From: Hyphomonas sp.
Lineage (GTDB): Bacteria > Pseudomonadota > Alphaproteobacteria > Caulobacterales > Hyphomonadaceae
Length of the DNA stretch: 16,895 bases
Direction of reading: 5' to 3'
Assembly (NCBI GenBank): GCA_024743015.1
Contig: JANSXJ010000038.1
Coordinates: 1 to 16,895 of the forward strand
Of this stretch, positions 7,595 through 14,604 are shown piece after piece (position 1 is the stretch's first letter; every line of letters starts with the position of its first letter). A program made the position numbers and the translations under genes. The notes under the pieces are model-generated. The model was not told where the DNA came from. It made no database searches and was given only the letters and a program-made list of their open reading frames with translations.

Positions 7595-9400
7595 ATGACA
7601 GATCTCGCGACGCAACTGGCGCGCGTGTGCAGCGCTGCATTTGAAGCCGAAGGATTGGAGTCCCGCTGGGGCGCGGTTAAACAATCAGACCGACCTGAGC
7701 TGGCTGACTTTCAGTGCAATGGCTGCATGGGCGCCGCCAAGCAGGCAGGCATGAACCCACGTGCGCTGGCCGCGAAGATTGCGCCAATGATTGACGCGCA
7801 TGCGTCCGTGGATCGGGTCGAAGTTGCAGGACCTGGCTTCCTCAATATTGTCGTTAAAAATGATGCGCTGGCGGAGCAGGCAACCTGGATTGGCGCAGAT
7901 GACCGCGCGGGCGGCGGCATGGTCGATCAGGCGGAAAAAGTGGTTGTTGATTTTGGCGGACCAAATGTCGCTAAACCGATGCATGTGGGCCACCTGCGCT
8001 CGGCCGTGATTGGCGACACTTTGGTGCGCTTGCTGCGTTTTCTCGGCGACGACGTTACAGGCGATGTGCACCTCGGGGACTGGGGGCTGCAAATGGGTTT
8101 GCTCATCATTGCGGTGATGGACGAACAACCCGGGCTTCCTTACTTTGACGCCGATCAGTCTGGCCCGTTCCCGTCAGAGCCACCTGTCTCCATGGACGAT
8201 CTTTCGCGGCTTTATCCGATGGCGTCGACGCGTTCAAAGGAAGACGAGACCTATGCCAAGCGTGCGCAGGAAGCGGTCGCTGAGATGCAGGCAGGCCGAG
8301 CGGGCTATCGCGCCCTGCTCCAGCATTTTATCGATGTCTCGGTCGCTGCGCTGAAAATCGATTACGGCTTTCTGGATGTCTCTTTCGACCTCTGGAAAGG
8401 CGAGAGCGATGTCGATCCGCTGATCGCACCGATGATTGAAGAGCTGAAGGAAAAAGGCTTTGCCAAACAGGATGAAGGTGCCTGGATCATCGACGTGGCG
8501 AAAGAGGGTGAGAATGTCGAGACGGTCGGCAAGGATGGCCAGACCCGCCTGAAAAACCCGATGCCGCCTTTCATGCTGGTCAATTCGCGGGGGGCGACAG
8601 GCTATCATGCGACAGACCTTGCAACGATCAAAGACCGTGTGGAGACGATTGGGCCGGACCGGATCCTGTACGTAGTTGATCAGCGCCAGGCGCTGCATTT
8701 TGAGCAGGTCTATCGCGCCTCTGACCAGGTTGGTTATCTGAGCCGCGACCGGCTTGAGCATCTCGGGTTTGGCACCGTCAATGGGGCGGATGGTAAGCCG
8801 TTCAAGACCCGGGAAGGGGGTACGCTACGCCTGGCTGATCTGAATCAGATGGCGCTCGAAGAAGCGACGAGACGCATCGGCGAGACGGGTCTGTCCGGTG
8901 ATATAGACGACGAGGAGAAAGCCGAGATCGGTGAATTGGTCGCCCGCGCCGCTCTGCGCTTTGCGGACCTGCAAAACCAGCGCACGACCAATTATGTCTT
9001 CGATCTGGAACGCTTTACCAGCTTTGAAGGGAAGACCGGTCCGTACCTGCTTTATGCAGCTGTGCGCATGAAAGCGCTGCTGCGCCGCGCGGCAGATGAA
9101 GGCGTTGTGCCGGGCGATATTCGCGTTGAGGCGGCGGAAGAACGCAAGCTGGTGCTGGCTCTGGATGGATTTGCGCTCGCCCTGCACCTCGCGCGTGAGA
9201 AGCGCATGCCGCATTTTGTTTGCGAACATGTCTATGGCTTGTCGCAGGCGTTCAGCGCGTTCTATTCCGCCTGCCCAATCCTGAAAGATGGTGTCGAGCC
9301 AGAGAAAAAGGCTTCAAGGATTGCGCTCTGCAAGGTGGTGCTGCACCAGCTTGAAGCCGGGCTGGGCATTCTCGGAATCACCGCGCCGGAGCGCATGTAG
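7595..9400 (+). CDS. argS: Arginine--tRNA ligase
   Basis: This enzyme charges tRNA-Arg with arginine in the cytoplasm. At 601 residues it is a normal class I ArgRS. The N-terminal Add-1 domain (about 1-90) ends in AGPGFLNI at 78-85. The HIGH motif is HVGH at 130-133 within GPNVAKPMHVGHLRS. DVHLGDWGLQMG follows, and the KMSKS position reads FKTREGGTLRLADL, a degenerate loop usual for this enzyme. The C-terminal part is the DALR anticodon-binding domain, entered by YLLYAAVRMKALLRRA and ending GLGILGITAPERM. ATG at 7595 begins MTDLATQLA; only a weak GGA lies six bases upstream. A lipoprotein gene precedes it by 20 bases, and a strong stem-loop follows its stop. Confidence 0.97.
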   Translation: MTDLATQLARVCSAAFEAEGLESRWGAVKQSDRPELADFQCNGCMGAAKQAGMNPRALAAKIAPMIDAHASVDRVEVAGPGFLNIVVKNDALAEQATWIGADDRAGGGMVDQAEKVVVDFGGPNVAKPMHVGHLRSAVIGDTLVRLLRFLGDDVTGDVHLGDWGLQMGLLIIAVMDEQPGLPYFDADQSGPFPSEPPVSMDDLSRLYPMASTRSKEDETYAKRAQEAVAEMQAGRAGYRALLQHFIDVSVAALKIDYGFLDVSFDLWKGESDVDPLIAPMIEELKEKGFAKQDEGAWIIDVAKEGENVETVGKDGQTRLKNPMPPFMLVNSRGATGYHATDLATIKDRVETIGPDRILYVVDQRQALHFEQVYRASDQVGYLSRDRLEHLGFGTVNGADGKPFKTREGGTLRLADLNQMALEEATRRIGETGLSGDIDDEEKAEIGELVARAALRFADLQNQRTTNYVFDLERFTSFEGKTGPYLLYAAVRMKALLRRAADEGVVPGDIRVEAAEERKLVLALDGFALALHLAREKRMPHFVCEHVYGLSQAFSAFYSACPILKDGVEPEKKASRIALCKVVLHQLEAGLGILGITAPERM

Positions 9401-9407
9401 CGGCAAA

Positions 9408-9436
9408 GGTAAACAGAACCGCGTGTTTTGTTTACC
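9408..9436 (+). terminator. Strong stem-loop immediately after argS
   Basis: GGTAAACAGAAC (9408-9419) pairs with GTTTTGTTTACC (9425-9436): twelve pairs with one G-U wobble and a five-base loop, starting eight bases after the argS stop. There is no run of T after it (CGGCCC follows), so it is not a classic intrinsic terminator. It may stabilise the argS mRNA 3' end, assist termination, or be a DNA operator. A weaker five-bp stem (CGCAG/CTGCG) lies just downstream at 9446-9463. Confidence 0.5.
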
Positions 9437-9560
9437 CGGCCCTAACGCAGTTTAACGTCTGCGCTCCAATAAATGAACGAATCGCGGCGTTCCGGTAACC
9501 TTCGCTTAGCGGCCTTGGCCTAGGCTCATCGTTCAAGATAGAGAACGAGGAACCCGCCCC

Positions 9561-9986
9561 ATGCTGAAAAATTTGATCAAGACCTGCGCAGATGACACTG
9601 GATTGACCCAGGTCAAAGCGCGTGAAGCTGTTGGAATTGTGCTGAACACAGCCGAACGACAGGGATCGCCGCTGGCTGAAGCGGTCTTCAGAAAAATGCC
9701 TGGGGCGCGAACGCTGTCAGCGACGACTGGCGCAGACCAAGGGGCCGCGACAGGGGTCATTGCTCGCTTGATTGAACAGACGCCGGGCGGGCGTCGTCAT
9801 GTCGGCGAAGGGATGTTTGCGAGCCTCCACAAAGCCGGCCTCGGGCACAAACAGATTTCACAATTGCTTCCCGCGATCAGCAAATACATGCAGATCACAT
9901 ATGGCATGGAAGCCTTCGGCCATATCGGTGATCTCGTTGTCGCTGACATGCTGACAGGTTCGGATCGCACGGCGGCTGCGGCCTGA
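9561..9986 (+). CDS. Small helical protein of unknown function
   Basis: This is a 141-residue soluble protein without signal peptide or membrane segment. ATG at 9561 has GAGG ten bases upstream. The N-terminal half (LIKTCADDTGLTQVKAREAVGIVL, then FRKMPGARTL) reads as amphipathic helices ending in an MPGA turn. This vaguely recalls small helical DUF2780/DUF2267-type proteins, but the likeness is too weak to assign. The second half (GMFASLHKAGLGHKQISQLLPAISKYM and MEAFGHIGDLVVADML) is also helical. An intrinsic terminator lies 29 bases after the stop, and a 160-base gap separates it from argS, so it is probably a single-gene transcript. No catalytic motif is visible. Confidence 0.7.
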   Translation: MLKNLIKTCADDTGLTQVKAREAVGIVLNTAERQGSPLAEAVFRKMPGARTLSATTGADQGAATGVIARLIEQTPGGRRHVGEGMFASLHKAGLGHKQISQLLPAISKYMQITYGMEAFGHIGDLVVADMLTGSDRTAAAA

Positions 9987-10015
9987 TCCCAAACCAGATC
10001 GGGTATCCTTATCAG

Positions 10016-10054
10016 GGCTCACTGCATTCACGTGCAGTGAGCCTTTTCTTTTTT
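10016..10054 (+). terminator. Intrinsic terminator
   Basis: GGCTCACTGCA (10016-10026) and TGCAGTGAGCC (10033-10043) form a perfect 11-bp stem with a six-base loop, followed by TTTTCTTTTTT (10044-10054). This is a textbook rho-independent terminator for the gene ending at 9986. Only 24 bases separate the T-run from the next start codon at 10079, so it could also act as an attenuator for that gene. Confidence 0.92.
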
Positions 10055-10078
10055 GGGCGAGCTGGTTAGGGGAGAGCC

Positions 10079-10414
10079 ATGACGCACCATACCGACCTCA
10101 TCCTTCCTATCAGCCAGCTGCAATTCGATGGCGACAATACGGCACGCGCGACCGCGGCCAATTGGGATGTCATCCAGACCGGAGCGCTGCTTCAGCACGT
10201 CATTCGTACTCATACGAGCCGTGAACTCGACGGTGGTAAGCCGCTGGCCGTGTCGGTGACCTTCGATGTGTCAGACCCCGCGATTGACGGCGACGAAGTG
10301 ACGTTTGAGAGCCGGATTGATCGCCGCACGCGCACGCTGGTCTTTGCCAGTGGTATCGCGACGCAAGGCGCGCGGCACCTGCTCAAGGCGACAGTGGTGT
10401 TCCGGATCGGCTAG
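10079..10414 (+). CDS. Short hot-dog-fold (thioesterase-superfamily-like) protein
   Basis: This 111-residue product fits the layout of a single hot-dog domain. A helix TGALLQHVIRTHTSREL is followed by strand AVSVTFDV, then SDPAIDGDEVTFESRI, DRRTRTLVFASGIAT and a last strand HLLKATVVFRI. This resembles the PaaI-type thioesterase pattern of 'Pa..Gd.v...arv.r.Grt....', with the chain ending in a VVFRI strand. The catalytic Asp/Glu expected in the helix of active PaaI-type enzymes is not obvious, so activity is uncertain. ATG at 10079 has a strong AGGGGAG upstream. It follows a terminator by 24 bases and its stop is ten bases from the end of the convergent crotonase-family gene. The family call comes from pattern only. 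Confidence 0.6.
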   Translation: MTHHTDLILPISQLQFDGDNTARATAANWDVIQTGALLQHVIRTHTSRELDGGKPLAVSVTFDVSDPAIDGDEVTFESRIDRRTRTLVFASGIATQGARHLLKATVVFRIG

Positions 10415-10423
10415 CGCCGGGCG

Positions 10424-11275
10424 CTACATTGGCGAGCGTCGCAGCGGCAGCAGGTCAGGATATTCCGCTTCGCGTTTCTCGGCTTTTGCCTTGAACGCTT
10501 CCTGCATATGCGAAGGCGGTATCATGCCGGAATTCCAGACACCGATATAATCGAGCGTGTCGGCGGTGCTGTGGTCGCGGCCATAATTGATCAGGACCTT
10601 GCAGCCTGTCACGGCAAGCGGGTTTTTCGAAGCGATTTCTCTGGCCACGCCAAGCACGTGCTCCAGCATTTCTTCCTGAGTGTCGAAGACGTCATTTACC
10701 AGACCGATCTCTTTCGCCTTGGCGGCGCCAAGACGTTCGCCGGTATAAGCCATTTGCTTGACCCAGCCTTCGGGAATGTAGCGCTGCAGGCGGGGGAACG
10801 TGCCAACATCAGCGGTCATCGCGATATTGGTTTCCTGGATGCAGAAAAAGGCGTCCTTGGTGCACCAGCGAATGTCGCCGGCTGAAATCATGTCGATCGC
10901 GCCGCCAATCACGCCGCCCTGACAAGCGATCAGGACGGGCATGCGGGCGTCTTCCATCGAATTGAATGAGGATTGGATTTGCTTGATGTTCGAGCGGAAC
11001 GCCTCGGCGGCGACGTGGCGGTCCACTTTACCGTTCGTCACGGCACCGTCATCGCTGAAGACAGACAGGTCCATACCAGCTGAGAAGTGTTTTCCCGCCG
11101 ATGAGATGACAATGACCCGCGCCGCTGCGCTGGCATCGATTTCATTGACGATTTCCGGCAGCTCGTTCCAGAATGCCTTGTTCATCGCATTCATGGCCTG
11201 CGGGCGGTTGAGCACGATATGTGCGACTTTGTCTTCGATCGAGACGGTGAAACACTCGTGCGTTTTCTTCAGCAT
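10424..11275 (-). CDS. Crotonase-family protein, ECH1 (dienoyl-CoA isomerase)-like
   Basis: This is a 283-residue enoyl-CoA hydratase/isomerase-superfamily enzyme acting on acyl-CoA esters. The start at 11275 has AGGGAG seven bases upstream; a frame extension to 11350 lacks support. The oxyanion-hole segments are GKHFSAGMDLSVF and CQGGVIGGAIDM. The segment SAGDIRWCTKDAFF followed by IQETNIAMTADVGTFPRL closely matches the eukaryotic delta(3,5)-delta(2,4)-dienoyl-CoA isomerase ECH1 (SACDIRYC, DAFF, KEVDVGLAADVGTLQRL). The three acidic residues used by ECH1 correspond to Asp134, Glu148 and Asp156 here. The C-terminal GRDHSTADTLDYIGVWNSGM also matches. It probably helps oxidise odd-position unsaturated fatty acids. 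The precise reaction is inference from recalled homology. Confidence 0.88.
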   Translation of the reverse strand: MLKKTHECFTVSIEDKVAHIVLNRPQAMNAMNKAFWNELPEIVNEIDASAAARVIVISSAGKHFSAGMDLSVFSDDGAVTNGKVDRHVAAEAFRSNIKQIQSSFNSMEDARMPVLIACQGGVIGGAIDMISAGDIRWCTKDAFFCIQETNIAMTADVGTFPRLQRYIPEGWVKQMAYTGERLGAAKAKEIGLVNDVFDTQEEMLEHVLGVAREIASKNPLAVTGCKVLINYGRDHSTADTLDYIGVWNSGMIPPSHMQEAFKAKAEKREAEYPDLLPLRRSPM

Positions 11276-11293
11276 CTGTGGACTCCCTATTTC

Positions 11294-11322
11294 TCGATAA
11301 ACTAGAGCAATAGCGCTATAAT
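11294..11322 (+). promoter_or_regulatory. Candidate promoter with palindrome, divergent region
   Basis: A perfect -10 box TATAAT (11317-11322) lies 17 bases after TCGATA (11294-11299, four of six -35 bases), pointing at the DUF4197 lipoprotein gene. The perfect palindrome ATAGCGCTAT (11310-11319) overlaps the -10 box and lies 35 bases upstream of the divergent crotonase gene start, so a repressor there could affect both genes. Regulation is inferred. Confidence 0.45.
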
Positions 11323-11412
11323 CTCCAGTATGTCGCCGCGATAAGCACACAGGCGTTTGATTTTATGGATGAAATTGGCTTCAATGAAATCCATTGGTGA
11401 GGGAACAGAAAA

Positions 11413-12159
11413 ATGCGTTCAATGGTATTCGGAGCTTTGGCTCTTTGTCTCGTGCCTGCCGGCTGTGAAAGCGGCGCGGGCGGTGATTTCGGCCAGGTCC
11501 TGGGAGAAGTGCTCGGCGAGATTGGCAGCGGTGACACCACTGGCGGAGAGCTCACGGTTCTGGAAATCGACGCCGGTTTGCGACAGGCGCTGGAGATTGG
11601 CGCCGAGCGTGTCGCCAGCCAGATCGGGGTAACGGACGGCTACTGGAAGGATCCGCAGATCCAGATTCCGCTGCCGGGGCGTCTTGGCTCGGTGCAAAAC
11701 GAATTGTCGAAACTCGGTCTGTCCGGTCCGCTGGATGACCTGCAATTGCGCATGAACCGCGCGGCGGAAGATGCCGTTCCTGCCGGAAAACGTATTGTCA
11801 TCGACGCGGTCAAGTCGATCACCATCGATGATGCGGTGGGTATTCTGCGCGGCGGAGATTCCGCTGCGACGGATTTCCTGCGCGGGCGAACCGAAGAAAA
11901 CCTGCGCGGATTGTTTACGCCTTATGTTGAATCTGCGCTTGAAGGCTCCGGTGCGTATCGCACTTTGGACAGCGTAGTGAGCAGCCAGCCCCTGCTCGCT
12001 GTGGCCGCCGTAGATTACAAATCTGATTTAACCACACATGCGGTCCAATTTGGCCTTGATGGTCTGTTTACCTATCTCGCAGTTGAAGAGAAGAAGATTC
12101 GCGACAATCCTGTTGCACGCACTACAGAATTGCTGCGTAAGGTCTTCGGGGCGAGATAA
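11413..12159 (+). CDS. DUF4197 lipoprotein
   Basis: This is a 248-residue envelope lipoprotein of the DUF4197 family, whose function is unknown. Residues 1-17 are a lipoprotein signal leading to Cys18 (LVPAGC); the -3 residue is proline, slightly off the usual lipobox. The mature protein carries the family's typical sequence pattern: IDAGLRQALEIGAERV, IPLPGRL, the LRMNRAAEDAVPAGK block (MNRAAE at 114-119), AVKSITIDDAVGILRGGDSAATDFL, and LFTPYVESAL. This is full length for the family. The adjacent alpha/beta hydrolase gene begins eight bases later, and its ribosome site overlaps this stop codon (TAAGGG), so the two are translated from one mRNA and may be coupled. A TATAAT promoter candidate lies about 90 bases upstream. 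Confidence 0.9.
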   Translation: MRSMVFGALALCLVPAGCESGAGGDFGQVLGEVLGEIGSGDTTGGELTVLEIDAGLRQALEIGAERVASQIGVTDGYWKDPQIQIPLPGRLGSVQNELSKLGLSGPLDDLQLRMNRAAEDAVPAGKRIVIDAVKSITIDDAVGILRGGDSAATDFLRGRTEENLRGLFTPYVESALEGSGAYRTLDSVVSSQPLLAVAAVDYKSDLTTHAVQFGLDGLFTYLAVEEKKIRDNPVARTTELLRKVFGAR

Positions 12160-12167
12160 GGGCGAGT

Positions 12168-13124
12168 ATGCGCAGATTTAAATTTGAAACCCCCGAGGGC
12201 GACATGGCCGCCCTGGAGTTTGGCGATCCCGCCAAAAAGCTGGCAGCCTTATGGCTCCACGCGACCGGTTTCAATGCGATGACCTATCAGTCGATCCTGG
12301 CACCGCTGGGATTGCGCACCAAAGTCCAGGCTGTCGATTTGCGGGGTCATGGCCGCTCGACCTTACCGGCTAAGCCCGGACGCCTGAGATCCTGGAAACG
12401 CTACCGCAACGATGTGCTGGCATTTCTGGATCGGGAATCCCCGGTGAACAAGGTTGTGCTGGGTGGGCACTCCATGGGCGCAACGGTGGCATTGCTCGCC
12501 GCGGGCGCACGGCCGGACAAGGTTGCAGGCCTGGTGCTGGTTGACCCGGTTATTCTGCCCGCCCGTTACTATATGGCGATGCACCTGTCGCCGTTTCGGC
12601 GCGGCGGTCATCATATGGCCAAGCAGGCGCGCCGCCGCCGCAACAAGTTCGATTCACGCGAGCATATTCAGTACAAGTATAAAGGGCGCGGCGCGTTCGA
12701 GACCTGGCGCGACCCGTTTCTGGAAGACTATATCCTGGACGCGTTCGACCGGACGGACGGCAACGACCCCGATAGCGAGAAGCAAGTCTGGCAATTGCTG
12801 TGCGACCCGAAATGGGAGGCGGCAACCTTCATGGCGCAGCGCAACCGGCCATGGGGCGCGCTCGCCAAAGTTAGAAAACACCAGATCCCGATCACCGTTC
12901 TCCGGCCGGATCGCGATTCGGTGATGACGGATGAGGTGGCTGCACGCCTGACCAAGAAGTGTCCACATCTGGTGCTCAAGGAGCGCGTGAACACGACTCA
13001 TTTCCTGCCTATGGAAGCGCCATATGATGTCCGCGATCAGCTTTCGTCCTACATATCCAGCCTGATCGAAGGCCTTGCCGATGACGAGGTGGGGCTGGTG
13101 AAGCGGAGCCTTCGCGGTATCTGA
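12168..13124 (+). CDS. Alpha/beta hydrolase
   Basis: This is a 318-residue cytoplasmic hydrolase of the alpha/beta fold; no signal peptide is seen. The nucleophile elbow is GGHSMGA with Ser102, after strand VNKVVLGG. The oxyanion segment LWLHATGFNA (about 28-37) has HATG in place of the more common HG. DLRGHGRS at 57-64 is the usual post-strand motif. The catalytic acid is probably Asp248 or Asp250 in RPDRDSV, and the base is His278 in NTTHFLPME. A basic, arginine-rich cap section lies at about 143-165 (MAKQARRRRNK). The triad looks intact but the substrate is unknown; esterase, epoxide hydrolase and lipase-like members share this layout. It is tightly linked to the DUF4197 gene upstream. Confidence 0.9.
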   Translation: MRRFKFETPEGDMAALEFGDPAKKLAALWLHATGFNAMTYQSILAPLGLRTKVQAVDLRGHGRSTLPAKPGRLRSWKRYRNDVLAFLDRESPVNKVVLGGHSMGATVALLAAGARPDKVAGLVLVDPVILPARYYMAMHLSPFRRGGHHMAKQARRRRNKFDSREHIQYKYKGRGAFETWRDPFLEDYILDAFDRTDGNDPDSEKQVWQLLCDPKWEAATFMAQRNRPWGALAKVRKHQIPITVLRPDRDSVMTDEVAARLTKKCPHLVLKERVNTTHFLPMEAPYDVRDQLSSYISSLIEGLADDEVGLVKRSLRGI

Positions 13125-13129
13125 TCACA

Positions 13130-13143
13130 TCAGGTTAACCTGA
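13130..13143. promoter_or_regulatory. Perfect 14-bp palindrome (operator candidate)
   Basis: TCAGGTTAACCTGA is its own reverse complement over all 14 bases. It lies six bases after the hydrolase stop and seven bases before TTGACA (13151-13156), a perfect -35 hexamer. No good -10 box is found 16-18 bases downstream of that hexamer. The layout suggests an operator in front of the small secreted-protein gene at 13197. Confidence 0.4.
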
Positions 13144-13171
13144 CAGGGTTTTGACATATCGATTTTTTTTG

Positions 13172-13191
13172 CTCTCCTGCTTGCGGGAGAG
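13172..13191 (+). promoter_or_regulatory. Stem-loop covering the Shine-Dalgarno of the small secreted protein
   Basis: CTCTCC (13172-13177) pairs with GGAGAG (13186-13191), which is the ribosome-binding sequence of the gene starting at 13197. The loop is eight bases. It follows a run of eight T residues. Pairing would hide the ribosome site, which suggests possible translational control; the stem is only six pairs. Confidence 0.3.
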
Positions 13192-13196
13192 AGAAA

Positions 13197-13457
13197 ATGC
13201 AGGGACGTGCTTTAGCACTCATAACGCTCGGATTCGCGAGTTTTTTTCTCATCGGTGCAGCTGGTGCGGCTTCCGAGACTTACTTTGAAGTGAGCGCAAA
13301 GCCGGACATGCACGACATCAATTGCAGCCTGGAACGCATGGAAGAAGATCGCCCGGACCTGGACCGGCCGCACTGCTCCGTTCACCGCGTATCCGCGACC
13401 GTCGGTCGGCAAATGATGGCGATGAGTTTGACGCAGACTCGAGAAATCGAAGACTAG
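13197..13457 (+). CDS. Small secreted protein of unknown function
   Basis: This is an 86-residue exported protein that I do not recognise. ATG at 13197 has GGGAGAGAG upstream, a strong ribosome site. Residues 1-25 form a signal peptide (LALITLGFASFFLIG, then AAGAA before SETYF). The mature part is about 60 residues with two cysteines, Cys43 (DINCSLE) and Cys60 (RPHCSVH), which could form one disulfide. The region between them is acidic (ERMEEDRPDLDRP) and the tail is polar. It stands alone between the hydrolase and the SDR gene, with a palindrome and an SD-covering hairpin in front. The strong ribosome site and signal peptide make it a likely real gene despite its size. Confidence 0.7.
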   Translation: MQGRALALITLGFASFFLIGAAGAASETYFEVSAKPDMHDINCSLERMEEDRPDLDRPHCSVHRVSATVGRQMMAMSLTQTREIED

Positions 13458-13658
13458 CGTATCACGCGAAATCTGAAGCAAGTTTCAAAACGTCCAGTCC
13501 GGCGTCGTCGCCGCGCGGGTTTACGCGCGCTTCCGTGCGGAGATTGGATAAGCCAACCTCCCATCATGTCTCCGAACGAAATTTCCCAATCCGTCATTCG
13601 GCTGCCCTGACGTCAGTCTGTTACCCAGTCACACAGAGACAAACTCTGGGAGAGAGAC
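13458..13658. other. 201-base intergenic region before the SDR gene
   Basis: The gap holds a six-bp GC-only hairpin (CGCGCG at 13512-13517 and 13524-13529, loop GGTTTA) without a T-run, and a perfect ten-base palindrome CTGACGTCAG at 13607-13616, 42 bases before the SDR start. The palindrome could be a repressor site for the SDR gene. No convincing -35/-10 pair or RNA gene is seen. Confidence 0.3.
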
Positions 13659-14510
13659 ATGAAAGACCTTGAAGGCAAGACAGCATTCGTCACCGGCGCA
13701 GCATCGGGTATCGGTCTGGCGACAACGACAGCGCTAGCGCAAGCCGGGGTCAAGGTCATGATGTGCGATATCGAGCAGGACGCGCTGGACGCCGCGATCG
13801 CAGACCTGCGCAAGACCAATGCCGATGTCGAAGGTGTGGTGGCCGATGTCTCGCTCAAAGAACAAATGCGAGCTGCCGCTGATGCGACGATCGAGAAATA
13901 CGGCAAGGTCCACATCCTTTTCAATAATGCGGGCGTGGGCGGTGGCGGTAGCTATGACACCTGGAGCCAGTCCGGATGGGACTGGACCATGGCGGTAAAT
14001 GTCATGGGGGTTGTCTATGGGATCGAGATCTTTGGCCCGCTCATCGAAAGTCATGGCGAGGGCGGCCATATCGTGTCGACGGCGTCAGTCGCCGGTTTGA
14101 TGTCGATGAGCAGCGCCCCATACTTCGTGTCAAAGTATGGCGTCGTCGCCCTTTCGGAAGGATTGCGCGTCGAGTTGGAGCCGCGCGGGATTGGCGTCTC
14201 GGTGCTCTGCCCGGGAATTATTCGCACCCGCATCCTGGAATCGGGGCGCAACTTGCAATCCCGCTATGGCGGAGAGGTCGACGAATTGTTCGACCCGAAT
14301 GATCCCGAGAACGAAGCGGCTGCGGATTTCCGCGCCCGGCTGGAGGCGGGTATCGACCCGTCCTATGTCGGCGAACTGGTCCGCGAAGGCATCGAGAAGA
14401 ACTGGGACTATATCGTCACCGATATGGAGTTCGAGCCCATTATCCGCGCCCGCTTCGAAAACATCATGGCCGCCTATGACCGGATCAAGGACCGCGAGCC
14501 GAGACGTTAA
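13659..14510 (+). CDS. SDR-family NAD(P)-dependent oxidoreductase
   Basis: This is a 283-residue classical short-chain dehydrogenase/reductase. The cofactor motif TGAASGIG is at 12-19, the adenine-site Asp63 in VADVS, and NNAG at 89-92. The catalytic set is Asn114 in MAVNVMG, Ser143 in STASVAG, Tyr155 and Lys159 in YFVSK. CPGIIRTRI follows at the usual place. Asp37 at the end of the second strand (VMMCDIEQ) favours NAD over NADP. It is somewhat longer than typical (about 250), with an acidic insert near 225-240 (DELFDPNDPENEAA) and a C-terminal helix. ATG at 13659 has GGGAGAGAG upstream. The alcohol or ketone substrate is unknown. It is convergent with the lipoprotein gene at 14605. Confidence 0.93.
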   Translation: MKDLEGKTAFVTGAASGIGLATTTALAQAGVKVMMCDIEQDALDAAIADLRKTNADVEGVVADVSLKEQMRAAADATIEKYGKVHILFNNAGVGGGGSYDTWSQSGWDWTMAVNVMGVVYGIEIFGPLIESHGEGGHIVSTASVAGLMSMSSAPYFVSKYGVVALSEGLRVELEPRGIGVSVLCPGIIRTRILESGRNLQSRYGGEVDELFDPNDPENEAAADFRARLEAGIDPSYVGELVREGIEKNWDYIVTDMEFEPIIRARFENIMAAYDRIKDREPRR

Positions 14511-14604
14511 GGGTCGAGAGGGGGCTCTATGGTTGTTTCTGCTTTCGGCGTCGGAGAGGGCATCACAGAACCGCCAATCTCGATTTTGCCGAACCAGACG
14601 ATTC

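Noticed and set aside
9442..9455. CTAA-N6-TTAA resembling a CtrA site before the gene at 9561
   Set aside because: The spacer is six rather than seven bases and one half-site is off consensus; not good enough alone.
11369..11390. Direct repeat ATGAAAT (11369-11375 and 11384-11390) in the leader of the DUF4197 gene
   Set aside because: Seven AT-rich bases repeated once can arise by chance and show no further structure.
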